Notes under the pieces: model-generated
Seen by the model: only the letters and a program-made list of their open reading frames with translations
Databases searched by the model: none
What the model was told of the DNA's origin: nothing
NCBI RefSeq assembly: GCF_900110085.1
Contig: NZ_FOCK01000001.1
Span: forward strand, 496,001 to 560,000
Reading direction: 5' to 3'
From: Prevotella sp. ne3005
Lineage (GTDB): Bacteria; Bacteroidota; Bacteroidia; Bacteroidales; Bacteroidaceae
DNA: 64,000 nucleotides
Part shown: positions 9,166 to 18,045 of the stretch, piece by piece
Numbering within the stretch: position 1 is the stretch's first letter
Layout: each line of letters starts with the position of its first letter
Made by a program: the position numbers and the translations under genes

Positions 9166-9999
9166 TTATTCATTTTTCCACCACTGGGGGAACAGGCATT
9201 GCAGGTGGATGGAGAGATAATGTTTGAGACCGGTCAGCACCCCATGGTGCTTCCTGTCGAAATAGAAGAATTCGGCGGGAGCCATCCCGGTAGGTTGTCG
9301 TAATGCCTGCCAGCGCGCGCTCAAGGAGAGTTCCGGATCGCGCCAGCGGTCGGCCCTCGGATGCAGGTCGCACACGCCCAAGGGTTTGCCCACCATCATC
9401 ATCGGGATGCCAGCCTCCTGGGCTCTCAGGCCATAGTCGATATCCCCCTTGTCATGCCGGAAGCGGGGATCCAGGTTGCCTAGTACCTGATACACCGCCC
9501 GAGGCACTAACACGACGTTTCCATTGAAGTAGTTGATGGTTACCGGCTGACCAGTCAGAGGGGGTATCACGGCATGGGCCAGGGTGCCCACAAAACCACC
9601 ATAGGTGACGCTGTGGTGATCGCGGTCTTCCGTAGCCCCTACGATGATGGCCCGGTCTTCAGACTGTGCTGAGGTCATCAACAGGGCCTCGATGGCATCC
9701 TCATAGAGGAAGGTGTCGTCGTTCAACCAGAAGTAGAAGTCGAAATCCGCCTTCGCCGCTTCCTGCCAGGCTGTCCACATACCCCGGTTCCAATAGAGGT
9801 CGCCCGAGCCTGTGAGTACCTGTACTGAAGGATACTGGGCCCGTACGGCCTCAGCCGTCCCGTCGGTACACCCATCATCCGTGAGGTAGACGGTCATGGC
9901 ATAGTTGGCAGGCAACCGGTTGGCAAAGAGGTGCTCCAAGCACAGGAGGGTCTTCTCTCGCCGGTTATGCACAGTCATCAGAACGGCTATCCGCTTCAT
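9166..9999 (-). CDS. GT2 family glycosyltransferase
   Basis: 277 residues. GT-A motifs are IAVLMTVHNR (4-13), LTDDGCTDGT (39-48) and WLNDDTFL (91-98), followed by an acceptor-side HDKGDIDYG segment like the EDxD/W region of rhamnosyltransferase-type GT2 enzymes. It starts inside the end of the SGNH gene (ATGA-type overlap at 9996-9999) and ends 3 nt before the HlpA-like gene. Role: addition of one sugar during repeat-unit assembly; donor unknown. Confidence 0.88.
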   Translation of the reverse strand: MKRIAVLMTVHNRREKTLLCLEHLFANRLPANYAMTVYLTDDGCTDGTAEAVRAQYPSVQVLTGSGDLYWNRGMWTAWQEAAKADFDFYFWLNDDTFLYEDAIEALLMTSAQSEDRAIIVGATEDRDHHSVTYGGFVGTLAHAVIPPLTGQPVTINYFNGNVVLVPRAVYQVLGNLDPRFRHDKGDIDYGLRAQEAGIPMMMVGKPLGVCDLHPRADRWRDPELSLSARWQALRQPTGMAPAEFFYFDRKHHGVLTGLKHYLSIHLQCLFPQWWKNE

Positions 10000-10922
10000 A
10001 TCGCTTGACGTAGAATCTCAATCAGATGACCGGTGTTCTGACGCACGCCTTCTTTCGTGACGTGGCCACCACCGTCATAGGAACAGCTGTCGTTGAGGAC
10101 CATGGAGGCAGGCGGTACGACATACCATCGGCCGATGGACTTTAAGGCGGGCTCCAGTTTGGAGCTATAGCCTTCGCGGAAACAGGTCTCCACATCCACG
10201 GGGGGGACCATGAGCACCTTCGCCCCGGCAGCCTCGTACTGCAAGACGATGGTCTGGAACCACTGGAGGAAGTCGGTATCGACATCACGCTCCTCCCGCC
10301 GGCCCGTGGCCCTGGCACCCACACCCTTAAAGGCCAGATGGTTGACCTCGTCGCCATATTCATTAAAACCGTCCTTAAAAAAGGCGTTGCCATTCGACGG
10401 CTTATCCCAGCTTTTCCGGATGGGGTACTTGAGGAGTCGGTTGATATTACCGATCACCGCTGCAGGGACACCCTGCAACACGTTCGACCACTGATGGGCG
10501 TTGAGACGCGTGGCATTCCGCCAGTCGGTGGCTATCATCAACTGCGTAAGATCCCTCACATTCCCGTTACCACCATTGAAGAAGTTGTCGTACTCAATCT
10601 GGAGCACGATGACATCGCCCTTCCGCACATACTGCAGACAATCGTCCAACAGATAACGGATGCCCACCCCCTTATTCAGGCCGAAGTTCACCACATGACA
10701 GTGCAGGGAGTCCATGATGCGACGGGAGTCGGTGCCAAAGGCCACCGTACTGCCACCTATCAGGATGATACGGGGCTGGGGCGTGAAGGCTATCAGCTCC
10801 ACCTTATGGTTGTATTCACATTCATAGGCATTACCATCCTTGGGGATGCCCCATAACAGCACGGCATTGGCCACCACAAACAGGAACACCACCAACAGCC
10901 CTTTCAGCCAGAACCTCTTCAT
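9996..10922 (-). CDS. SGNH-like membrane-anchored protein, partner of the MBOAT acyltransferase
   Basis: 308 residues with one N-terminal membrane segment (about 7-26), so the body should be periplasmic. An SGNH-like block I appears as ILIGGSTVAFG, with Gly in place of the usual Asp before the Ser. A C-terminal DGGGHVTKEG looks like the catalytic Asp-His block. It lies 4 nt downstream of an AlgI/DltB-type MBOAT gene, the arrangement of DltB-DltD and AlgI-AlgJ/X. The likely role is to take acyl groups exported by the MBOAT and place them on the glycan; acetyl is the usual group. This is inference from context and partial motifs. Confidence 0.75.
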   Translation of the reverse strand: MKRFWLKGLLVVFLFVVANAVLLWGIPKDGNAYECEYNHKVELIAFTPQPRIILIGGSTVAFGTDSRRIMDSLHCHVVNFGLNKGVGIRYLLDDCLQYVRKGDVIVLQIEYDNFFNGGNGNVRDLTQLMIATDWRNATRLNAHQWSNVLQGVPAAVIGNINRLLKYPIRKSWDKPSNGNAFFKDGFNEYGDEVNHLAFKGVGARATGRREERDVDTDFLQWFQTIVLQYEAAGAKVLMVPPVDVETCFREGYSSKLEPALKSIGRWYVVPPASMVLNDSCSYDGGGHVTKEGVRQNTGHLIEILRQAI

Positions 10923-10926
10923 CTGC

Positions 10927-12399
10927 TTAGAATCTGAAATAAATAAACTCCGATTTCGTGACCGACATACCGAAGATCATGATCAGCAGACCGACATAGA
11001 TGGCATAGCGCACCCAGGCGTGACGGGCCACAAAGCCACCGCCAGCCAACTGCATCACATGGTCTTGGCGCCTGTTCACCCACTCACTCAGCGTCAGGAT
11101 CACGATAGCGGGAATGATGATATACATCTGCAGGATGACCTCCTGCAGGGCCTCCAACGTGGCTGTCAGCTCCAACAACGACGGACTGCACATGCCCTGG
11201 AGATAACCGATGGCATCATGCATCGTCGACGCCCTGAAGATGACCAGGCCAATGGCCACCAACAGGAAGGTGAGCACCATCTGAACCGCCTCCCGGAGAG
11301 AGGGGAGGCAGCGCTCTGCAGCCACCACGTGCTTGTATTTCGTGTTGATGCCCAACACATTATAAATGGCCAGGAGGGTGCCGTGGAACAAGCCCCAACA
11401 GACATAGGTCCAGTTGGCGCCATGCCACAGACCACTGATGCCCCAGACGATCAGGACATTGCGGACTGCCTTCCAGCGCCCACACCTGCTACCCCCCAAG
11501 GGGAAATACACATAATCGCGAAACCAGGTGGTTAAGGAGATATGCCATCTGCGCCAGAACTCCGGGATGCTCCGCGAGAAATGCGGGAAGTCGAAGTTCT
11601 TCATCAAGTCGAAGCCAAACAGGCGGGCACTGCCGATGGCGATATCGGAATAGCCGGAGAAGTCGCAATAGATCTGGATGGTGAAGAGGATGGCCCCGAA
11701 GAGCAACAGCAGACCTGGCGCCGTCGTGTAATGGTCCCAGATCTGGGACACCACGGTGCCACAGTTGTCGGCCACCACCATCTTCTTGAAAAAGCCCCAC
11801 AGCATCTGCCGACAGCCATCGACCGCCTTGGCATAGTCGAACCGACGGGGTTGTTGGAACTGCGGCAACAGTCGGGTGGCCCTTTCAATAGGACCAGCCA
11901 CCAGTTGGGGGAAGAAGCTGATATAGGCAAAGAACGCCACGGGGTCGTGGGTGGCCTTCAACTTGCCCTGATAGACGTCGATGGTATAGCTGAGGGCCTG
12001 GAACGTATAGAAGCTGATGCCGACAGGCAGGACGATGTGGAGCGTGACCCAGTCCAGATGGAGGCCCATCGCCAGGAACAAGCCATTCAGGCTCTCCACA
12101 AAGAAATTGAAGTATTTGAAGAGGCCCAGGATCAACAGGTTCAGCACGATGTTGGCGGCACTCACATATCTTTGTTGTCGCCGATGCCCCTCGTAACGCT
12201 CCATCAGCACCCCACTCGCATAACTGCAGAAAGAGGTGAGGGCTATCAGAAAGAGGAACCGCCAGTCCCACCAGCCGTAGAACACATAACTGGCCACGAC
12301 AATCAGCAGGTTCTGCCACCTGCGGCCCTTAAAGACGAACCAATAGAGCAGAAAGACGATGGGCAGGAAAAAGAGGAATTCTATCGAGTTGAATAGCAT
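10927..12399 (-). CDS. MBOAT family O-acyltransferase (AlgI/DltB-like)
   Basis: 490 residues, ten or more membrane segments, normal for AlgI. Diagnostic features are the N-terminus (MLFNSIEFLFFLPIVFLLYW), FYTFQALSYTIDVY, the PQLVAGPIER loop, FPHFSRSIPEFWRRWHISL, and the catalytic histidine in GISGLWHGANWTY. It moves an acyl group across the membrane for O-acylation of polysaccharide, together with the SGNH-like protein encoded next. The start overlaps the end of the preceding GT4 gene by 19 nt. Confidence 0.95.
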   Translation of the reverse strand: MLFNSIEFLFFLPIVFLLYWFVFKGRRWQNLLIVVASYVFYGWWDWRFLFLIALTSFCSYASGVLMERYEGHRRQQRYVSAANIVLNLLILGLFKYFNFFVESLNGLFLAMGLHLDWVTLHIVLPVGISFYTFQALSYTIDVYQGKLKATHDPVAFFAYISFFPQLVAGPIERATRLLPQFQQPRRFDYAKAVDGCRQMLWGFFKKMVVADNCGTVVSQIWDHYTTAPGLLLLFGAILFTIQIYCDFSGYSDIAIGSARLFGFDLMKNFDFPHFSRSIPEFWRRWHISLTTWFRDYVYFPLGGSRCGRWKAVRNVLIVWGISGLWHGANWTYVCWGLFHGTLLAIYNVLGINTKYKHVVAAERCLPSLREAVQMVLTFLLVAIGLVIFRASTMHDAIGYLQGMCSPSLLELTATLEALQEVILQMYIIIPAIVILTLSEWVNRRQDHVMQLAGGGFVARHAWVRYAIYVGLLIMIFGMSVTKSEFIYFRF

Positions 12400-13493
12400 A
12401 CTTCAAAAATTTGCCTGACATTGGTCTCCATGTCAAATTCACGGTGGATATAGTCGGATGCCTGTTGCGTGAGACGCTGTTGCAGGGCCGGGTCCTGAGA
12501 CAGTTGTAAGATGGCCTCAGCCAAACGCTCAGGCTGTTCTTCCACGAGAAGAGAACAGTCCCCGTGCTTGTTGAAATCCCACAGGCCAGGCACGTTATAG
12601 AAAACGGCTGGGACGCCACAGGCCATGGCCTCGATGGCCGTAATAGGCATGCCCTCAAAGCGACTTGGCATGACATAGATATCGGCAGCAATCAGATAGG
12701 GGCGTACATCCTTCTGGTTCCCCAGGAAACGCACCGCATCCCCAATGCCCAGCGACGCAGCCAACTGTCGCTCCTCTTCGGTCTTGTCGCCCTCTCCCAG
12801 ATGGAGATAGAGGATCTGAGGACAGGACTGTCGGATCATCGCAACTGCCTGCAGGATATCCTCATGACGTTTGATAGTGCTACATCCGCCAACAGAGATA
12901 ATGACAAAACTCTCAGGACAGATTCCCAGTTCTTGACGAATCAGGCTCTTCTCGCCTTCCCGGGCAGGATAATACTTATTGGAGTTATACCAGTTATTAA
13001 TCAGAATCGTGGAATTATGAAAATAGTTCAGTTCATGCTCATAAACCGAATCACTGATAGTCTGCTGAACCTGATGGAAGAGGTACTTACAAACATAACG
13101 CAGCAACACATGGTAGGGATAGGTCAATACCCTAGAGGGGAATACGTTATGATAGGTATATACCGAACTGACCCCTGCCCGCCAGGCACAATAGGCCATC
13201 GGGCATTTCATATCGGGACGATGCACATGGACCACATCTATCTTGTTACGCTGGATAAACCGGATGGTCCGATTCCAGTAGATGAACTTCTGAAAGAGCG
13301 ACAGATGCTCGTAAGGCCAATGGAGAATCGTGTACCCTGCTTCCTGGAAGAATGGCGTATATTCTCCCAAATGGGTGGCAGTATTCACTACAAACAACTC
13401 ACACCCCATTTCCTGAAACTGCTTCGCTGCTGCGACATACATGATCTCAGCACCGGAGAACTTTAACTCATCCAAAATATGCAAAACTCTCAT
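12381..13493 (-). CDS. GT4 family glycosyltransferase
   Basis: 370 residues from ATG at 13493. An in-frame ATG eight codons earlier (13517) lies inside the end of the upstream gene and would put MPLIGDDA before the natural GT4 start MRVLHILDELKFSGAE, so the later start is preferred. GT-B features are SGAE near the N-terminus, VHVHRPDMK, IISVGGCSTIKRHED, and the donor-site SRFEGMPITAIEAMACGVPAV. It is a typical retaining capsule glycosyltransferase; donor and acceptor unknown. Base composition begins to fall here compared with the GC-rich genes downstream. Confidence 0.9.
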   Translation of the reverse strand: MRVLHILDELKFSGAEIMYVAAAKQFQEMGCELFVVNTATHLGEYTPFFQEAGYTILHWPYEHLSLFQKFIYWNRTIRFIQRNKIDVVHVHRPDMKCPMAYCAWRAGVSSVYTYHNVFPSRVLTYPYHVLLRYVCKYLFHQVQQTISDSVYEHELNYFHNSTILINNWYNSNKYYPAREGEKSLIRQELGICPESFVIISVGGCSTIKRHEDILQAVAMIRQSCPQILYLHLGEGDKTEEERQLAASLGIGDAVRFLGNQKDVRPYLIAADIYVMPSRFEGMPITAIEAMACGVPAVFYNVPGLWDFNKHGDCSLLVEEQPERLAEAILQLSQDPALQQRLTQQASDYIHREFDMETNVRQIFEVCYSTR

Positions 13494-13500
13494 AGCATCA

Positions 13501-14496
13501 TCACCAATAAGTGGCATCCTCTACTTCCTGGGCTTTCTTAGGCTTATAGTCATCACCAGCCTTGACCCAGAACTCGTTCATCATGTTAGAATAAAAACCA
13601 TAAGGCTGTTGCCATTCCCTTACTCCATAGGACGGATTTTCCCAACGTTTTCCACGGATACCAAACAAATGCTGTAAGACACCGCCTAAATGAACAGCCT
13701 TATGCCCTGTTCTTTTGGCCTCAGCAGCCAAAGGGAAGCCATAGGCCCCACAACCTATCAAGGCAACATCGTAAGGCTCCTTTGCCATTTCTCCTTTCAT
13801 CCATTCCAAAGCCTCGAACCAATCGCGAAAGCCATTCGCTTCGCCTCCTATACTCTGTACGGCCTTGACAGTACGTAAATGAAATTCTGGCAAAATGTCC
13901 GGGTTGGAGAACAACTCTTTCCGATGATTGGTGTATTGGGATTCTATCAACTCAGCAAAAGGATGTACCACTAATACTTGTTTGCCATCTAATGCCTTCG
14001 TCCATGGATGCTTACATAAAAAAGGTTCAAGAAGATTCAATTGAGTAATATATACTTTTTTAAAATAATGCTGAACATACTTTTCTAAACTGATCCAACT
14101 TCCCAATATATCCAACTGTTCAATATCCTGTAACATCAACTTGCAGAATCGCACAAGATTATCTTCGGTAACAGGAAAAAAACCCGCATTAGTCTCCATA
14201 CATTTCATCATACCCTTGTTCCACCACCATTCCGGACATCTCCCTGATAAATAGTCTCGCATAGGATATGCGCCATGTTGTATACCAAGATAATTAACCA
14301 GACATCCTAATTCATTACTCCCAAATCTGGCAATCATACAAGGATGATCAAGATTTAGCATCTCAAAAATCTTCCTTGACGCAAATTCTGCATTCAATTC
14401 TGCACAGGGTAAGGTCTGAAACATATCCTGCTCGCCAAACAGACTGCCATAGAATTTCCGGGCGATCTTTAAAAACAGAACCAGCGAGGCTGTCAT
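13501..14496 (-). CDS. GT-D-like putative glycosyltransferase domain protein
   Basis: 331 residues. It carries MIARFGSNELGC (about 54-65) and a C-terminal ALIGCGAYGFPLAAEAKR segment followed by HKAVHLGGVLQHLFGIRGKRW. I recognise these as the two signature regions of GT-D/DUF1792-like domains found in polysaccharide and glycoprotein glycosylation loci. The RFGSNE part replaces the usual DXE/DXD-type site. No signal peptide is evident beyond a mildly hydrophobic N-terminus. It starts with a 4-nt overlap with the preceding GT2 gene. Activity is not established from sequence. Confidence 0.7.
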   Translation of the reverse strand: MTASLVLFLKIARKFYGSLFGEQDMFQTLPCAELNAEFASRKIFEMLNLDHPCMIARFGSNELGCLVNYLGIQHGAYPMRDYLSGRCPEWWWNKGMMKCMETNAGFFPVTEDNLVRFCKLMLQDIEQLDILGSWISLEKYVQHYFKKVYITQLNLLEPFLCKHPWTKALDGKQVLVVHPFAELIESQYTNHRKELFSNPDILPEFHLRTVKAVQSIGGEANGFRDWFEALEWMKGEMAKEPYDVALIGCGAYGFPLAAEAKRTGHKAVHLGGVLQHLFGIRGKRWENPSYGVREWQQPYGFYSNMMNEFWVKAGDDYKPKKAQEVEDATYW

Positions 14497-15422
14497 GATA
14501 TATTTTTAATAAAGCGTTTTAGACCTGCCAATTTACACATCATGTTAGATACAGTCAAGAAACACCATACGGAAAAAGCAGAATAGCCCCTATACGCTCT
14601 AAAATAATACGCATTTGATCGAGACATCATCTTATATACATAAGTGCCAAGATATTTCCGAGTAGTACTTCCATTATCATGAATAACAGTCATGTCAGGA
14701 GCAAAATAGTAACCCAATCCTATCTTACCCATCCTTTCAGACAATATGCAGCCTTCAGCATATAGGAACGTATGAGGATCCATCATGCCACAAGCAACAT
14801 AGTCCTTCAAACGGGAAATGAAGAAACATTCTGCAAAAGTATAATGAAAACCTTCCTGAGCTAAATCACAATATTCTACCGGCTGGTGCTTTATTATTGA
14901 CATCAATGGAGATGAAAGCGTTTCCCATATATTTCTCCATAGATAGGTCTTGGGCATAGGCGTTTGTCTCGTCCCATCAACATGTAAAATATTGGGGCCG
15001 ATAATGCCAACCCCCTCTACGGATTCATACTTGTCGATAAGAACACTCACAACCTGCGGGTCAACGATTCTGATATCATTATTTGTAAACAAGACATATT
15101 CTATTCCTGGGAAGAAGCGCGCAATAAATGCCACGCCCAGATTGTTGGCTATAGCAAAGCCTAGATTCTCTTTTATATCAAGCACATAAACACGATGTCC
15201 ACTCTTATAACCAGAGAAATCTGCTTCTACTATACAGGCATTTAAATTTTCCCTCAAAAAACGACAGCCCTCAACGGTCGATGAGTTGCTTACAATGACA
15301 ACAATCGTCTCGACATCGAGTTTTGACAACTCCTTCTGAACAAATTCAGTTGTCAATTCTTCATTTTTATATCCAACGATAATTGAAGCTATCGTACGAG
15401 ATGCTTTAGCCACATGATCCAT
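14493..15422 (-). CDS. GT2 family glycosyltransferase (rhamnosyltransferase-like)
   Basis: 309 residues from ATG at 15422; an upstream in-frame TTG at 15449 is a poorer start. GT2 features are TIASIIVGYKNEE at the N-terminus, LGFAIANNLGVAFIA, the donor/metal site FTNNDIRI, and an acceptor-side LYAEGCILSERM with a following HDNGST. The pattern (NND, then E near LYAEGCIL) is that of WcaA/RfbN-like rhamnosyltransferases, though the sugar is not certain. The gene overlaps the end of the HAD-like gene by 34 nt. Confidence 0.85.
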   Translation of the reverse strand: MDHVAKASRTIASIIVGYKNEELTTEFVQKELSKLDVETIVVIVSNSSTVEGCRFLRENLNACIVEADFSGYKSGHRVYVLDIKENLGFAIANNLGVAFIARFFPGIEYVLFTNNDIRIVDPQVVSVLIDKYESVEGVGIIGPNILHVDGTRQTPMPKTYLWRNIWETLSSPLMSIIKHQPVEYCDLAQEGFHYTFAECFFISRLKDYVACGMMDPHTFLYAEGCILSERMGKIGLGYYFAPDMTVIHDNGSTTRKYLGTYVYKMMSRSNAYYFRAYRGYSAFSVWCFLTVSNMMCKLAGLKRFIKNIS

Positions 15423-17248
15423 CTTTGCAAATGATAATTCTCTGACCAAACAATCCGATATGAATAATAGATGCTATTCTTTTGGAGACATGCCTTACCC
15501 GTATGCCCCTCATATAGATACCTTAGCAGACCTATGGGGGAAATCGTTTCTATTAAGTTATCACCATCGGGTGTTCTCAAATCCTTCAGCCTTGAATAAT
15601 CTATCAGGTGAACAGCCTTTTTAAACAAAGATATAAAAGCGACTCCCCAGACATCCATAGAGGGGATCATACTGTGATAAGGCATCTCACGTAAATACCC
15701 AAGAACAACCTTGCATACACAGGCATTGACAATAGATACTTTCTGAGAAATGAGATCCTCTTTCTCAAAGACCGGCTCAATACATGAGTTGTTTTCTTGA
15801 TAGCCAATAACTGAAGGATAATAGGATGAGGAATAATAGGACTCAATCAGATATGTCAGATCTGTTGTAACAAATTCCGGGGGGAGAAAGGTATAGAACA
15901 TGCCATATTTCCGACTAAGCACATCATCCCTACAGCCTAAATAAAAGAAAGGTATCTCTGATAAAGAGAACGATGAACGAATGCTATTTACCATTAACCT
16001 CGTCGATCCAAACCAACCGACATCAACCATAGCCATCTTCATGTGACTATCCAAGACCCCCTCTTGCCTGAAATAGTGATACAAGAGAAATCTGGATTCT
16101 TGACGTTTCCTGCTAATCACTTCTTCATGAAGTGCGAGATAAGACAGAAACGCCTTTTCATCCTTTTGGTCCTTGATGACCTTAATAGGGAGCTGTTGTA
16201 TCAGCTCGTCTAATTGTAACTTACGTAATATCGGCTCTGTTTCAAATCCATTCAAGGAATCGTATCCCCCCATTATTTTGCCGATTGATTGGGAGTCCAG
16301 ATCATTCAAAGTTGGAAGAGCCAGCGATCGTCTGGACAAGTACAAATACTTGCATTCGATGTCTGGATATTCTTCACGCAATGACAGGGCCATCTCATAC
16401 AAAAGATAAGAATCCCTAGATAAGAAATAGAGTCGCTCAATATGGTGTAAACGTGCCTGTCTGAAAACATATAAGAGATATGGGATGTATAGAGACGCTA
16501 CAAAGTCGGCAGCATTGGTGTAATCAACATCGCTCTCTGACAGATGAAGCCTTGCACTTCTTTGCATCCCTATTAATACTGACATGGTCTTCCCAAACGG
16601 GTATTTCTTGTATTCCGATTCTATAAACAGCTCAGTTCTTGTATAGGAGGTATCAACATATCTTGCCAGAATACCCTTTTTCCTACAGATGATATAATCA
16701 CTTTGCTTATTATCGCCGAAATGCTCCCAAAAATTGATAGCGCCATAAAAATCCCTGACCGCATCATACAGGGAACCGTCAGCCTTGGACTTTCCATATT
16801 CACAAGATACGAATACAACATCCTGCTTCTCTGCGCAGCCCTCACGAATCAATATCTCCTTTAATAACGAGCTATCGATATACATGTCTGATACGAAACA
16901 TATCGTGAAACCTTCTGAACGTTTGGATGAGATCTTTTCTAAAATGCTCTTATTGGAGGTCAACATCAATGACTCCATGTCTTTTTCGGACTTGATAGCA
17001 TCTTCTTCTGAAACCGTTCCGAAACCCAATGCGCCAAAACCATCATAGATCTCTCTCAAACCGACAATGGACTTGGCAAATCTTTGACATGCTACTTGTT
17101 CTGCCTGAATGCGCCACATATAGAACGAGCGCTGCATCCCCTCATCATCTGGGAAAAGTTGTTTTGACAACAGGAAAAAGACATTCTCCGGCCGACCACA
17201 TTTCCTCACGAGTGTAGTATCGAAGATGTCGAAAGATGCAAGTTTCAT
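15389..17248 (-). CDS. Large HAD-superfamily-like polysaccharide-locus protein
   Basis: 619 residues. The N-terminus MKLASFDIFDTTLVRK holds a HAD motif I (FDIFDT, 6-11) and a Ser/Asp-containing motif II (FVSDMYIDSSLLKEI, about residues 116-131); a later Lys and an EHFGDNKQSDY stretch could be motifs III/IV. The remaining 400 residues are a helical, Tyr-rich region (RLYFLSRDSYLLYEMA, YLYLSRRS). The layout matches predicted HAD hydrolases (COG5610 type) found among glycosyltransferases in capsule loci. No substrate is known; dephosphorylation of a sugar or lipid intermediate is one possibility, a glycosyltransferase-associated domain another. Confidence 0.7.
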   Translation of the reverse strand: MKLASFDIFDTTLVRKCGRPENVFFLLSKQLFPDDEGMQRSFYMWRIQAEQVACQRFAKSIVGLREIYDGFGALGFGTVSEEDAIKSEKDMESLMLTSNKSILEKISSKRSEGFTICFVSDMYIDSSLLKEILIREGCAEKQDVVFVSCEYGKSKADGSLYDAVRDFYGAINFWEHFGDNKQSDYIICRKKGILARYVDTSYTRTELFIESEYKKYPFGKTMSVLIGMQRSARLHLSESDVDYTNAADFVASLYIPYLLYVFRQARLHHIERLYFLSRDSYLLYEMALSLREEYPDIECKYLYLSRRSLALPTLNDLDSQSIGKIMGGYDSLNGFETEPILRKLQLDELIQQLPIKVIKDQKDEKAFLSYLALHEEVISRKRQESRFLLYHYFRQEGVLDSHMKMAMVDVGWFGSTRLMVNSIRSSFSLSEIPFFYLGCRDDVLSRKYGMFYTFLPPEFVTTDLTYLIESYYSSSYYPSVIGYQENNSCIEPVFEKEDLISQKVSIVNACVCKVVLGYLREMPYHSMIPSMDVWGVAFISLFKKAVHLIDYSRLKDLRTPDGDNLIETISPIGLLRYLYEGHTGKACLQKNSIYYSYRIVWSENYHLQRWIMWLKHLVR

Positions 17249-17250
17249 GA

Positions 17251-18045
17251 TTATTCCTGATATAAATCTTTAAACAGGCCCTTTAAGCCAACAGGGTTCA
17301 CCGAAATAATCTCGGTTTCCGGATAATAAAGATTGGCAAACTCCTTCAGATCATTCCATGCCTGTGCCGTTATTCTTGCCCATTCTTCCAGATTATCATC
17401 CCTATCCTTCGCTCTTTTCTTCAATTCATCAACAGTACCCTGAGACTTATCAAAGTGCCCCAACGCAGAACAATCGATTCCGACGAGATAGATACGACGA
17501 GGGTTGGTATATAATATGAATTGCATAGCTTGTAATGACACGCTGTTGAAATTGCCCAAAGGCTGAGATTCTAAATACAAAGCACATTTGCTATATTCAT
17601 GAATATTGATATCCGTCATATATCGACGCACATCCCCCATCTTAAAAATCTCAGACTCTGGTATTTGATATCTGGCGCCTTTATTCTGATCACCTATAAA
17701 CTTGATACAATCTACAGATGCAAAGTCTGAATAGATCTTATCGATTCCCATTTTATCAATTGAAAAAAGATAGTCAAACTTAACTGTTTTCAGCTTACAT
17801 GCGCTATTGAGACCAACATATATACAATTCGGAATTGGTTTAAAGTCCTTGACAGAAGGACCTGCTCCAATCATGACAACATCCCTTCCTGAATAACAAC
17901 CCTTAAATCCTGAAAATGTTTTCTGGTGAAGATTGGAAATGGTCAGTAAACGTTCCACCCTGTCTACAATCGCCTGATCATGCTTGTTGACATAATCAGA
18001 GATATATTGACCACCTAATTTAGTTAATAGCCATTTCATTTTCAT
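17251..18045 (-). CDS. DUF115/GT42-like putative transferase
   Basis: 264 residues. VVMIGAGPSVKDFKPI (about residue 54 onward) is the glycine-rich nucleotide-binding loop seen in DUF115/MptE-like proteins and in GT42 sialyltransferases (compare GNGPSLK). Later NFNSVSLQAMQFI and RRIYLVGIDCSALGHF match the second conserved region (compare SGVYMCAVAIALGY and IYLSGIDFY of Cst-type enzymes). This suggests a nucleotide-using transferase, possibly for a sialic-acid-like sugar, but no CMP-nonulosonate genes are in the window. The start overlaps the flippase gene by 26 nt; a second ATG at 18039 is possible. Confidence 0.6.
   Translation of the reverse strand: MKMKWLLTKLGGQYISDYVNKHDQAIVDRVERLLTISNLHQKTFSGFKGCYSGRDVVMIGAGPSVKDFKPIPNCIYVGLNSACKLKTVKFDYLFSIDKMGIDKIYSDFASVDCIKFIGDQNKGARYQIPESEIFKMGDVRRYMTDINIHEYSKCALYLESQPLGNFNSVSLQAMQFILYTNPRRIYLVGIDCSALGHFDKSQGTVDELKKRAKDRDDNLEEWARITAQAWNDLKEFANLYYPETEIISVNPVGLKGLFKDLYQE

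Noticed and set aside
13494-13517. Earlier ATG start for the GT4 gene at 12381
   Set aside because: It adds eight residues within the upstream gene, and the family start fits MRVLHIL.
15389-15422. Possible frameshift between HAD-like and GT2 genes
   Set aside because: The 34-nt overlap is explained by the ATG at 15422; both proteins are full length.
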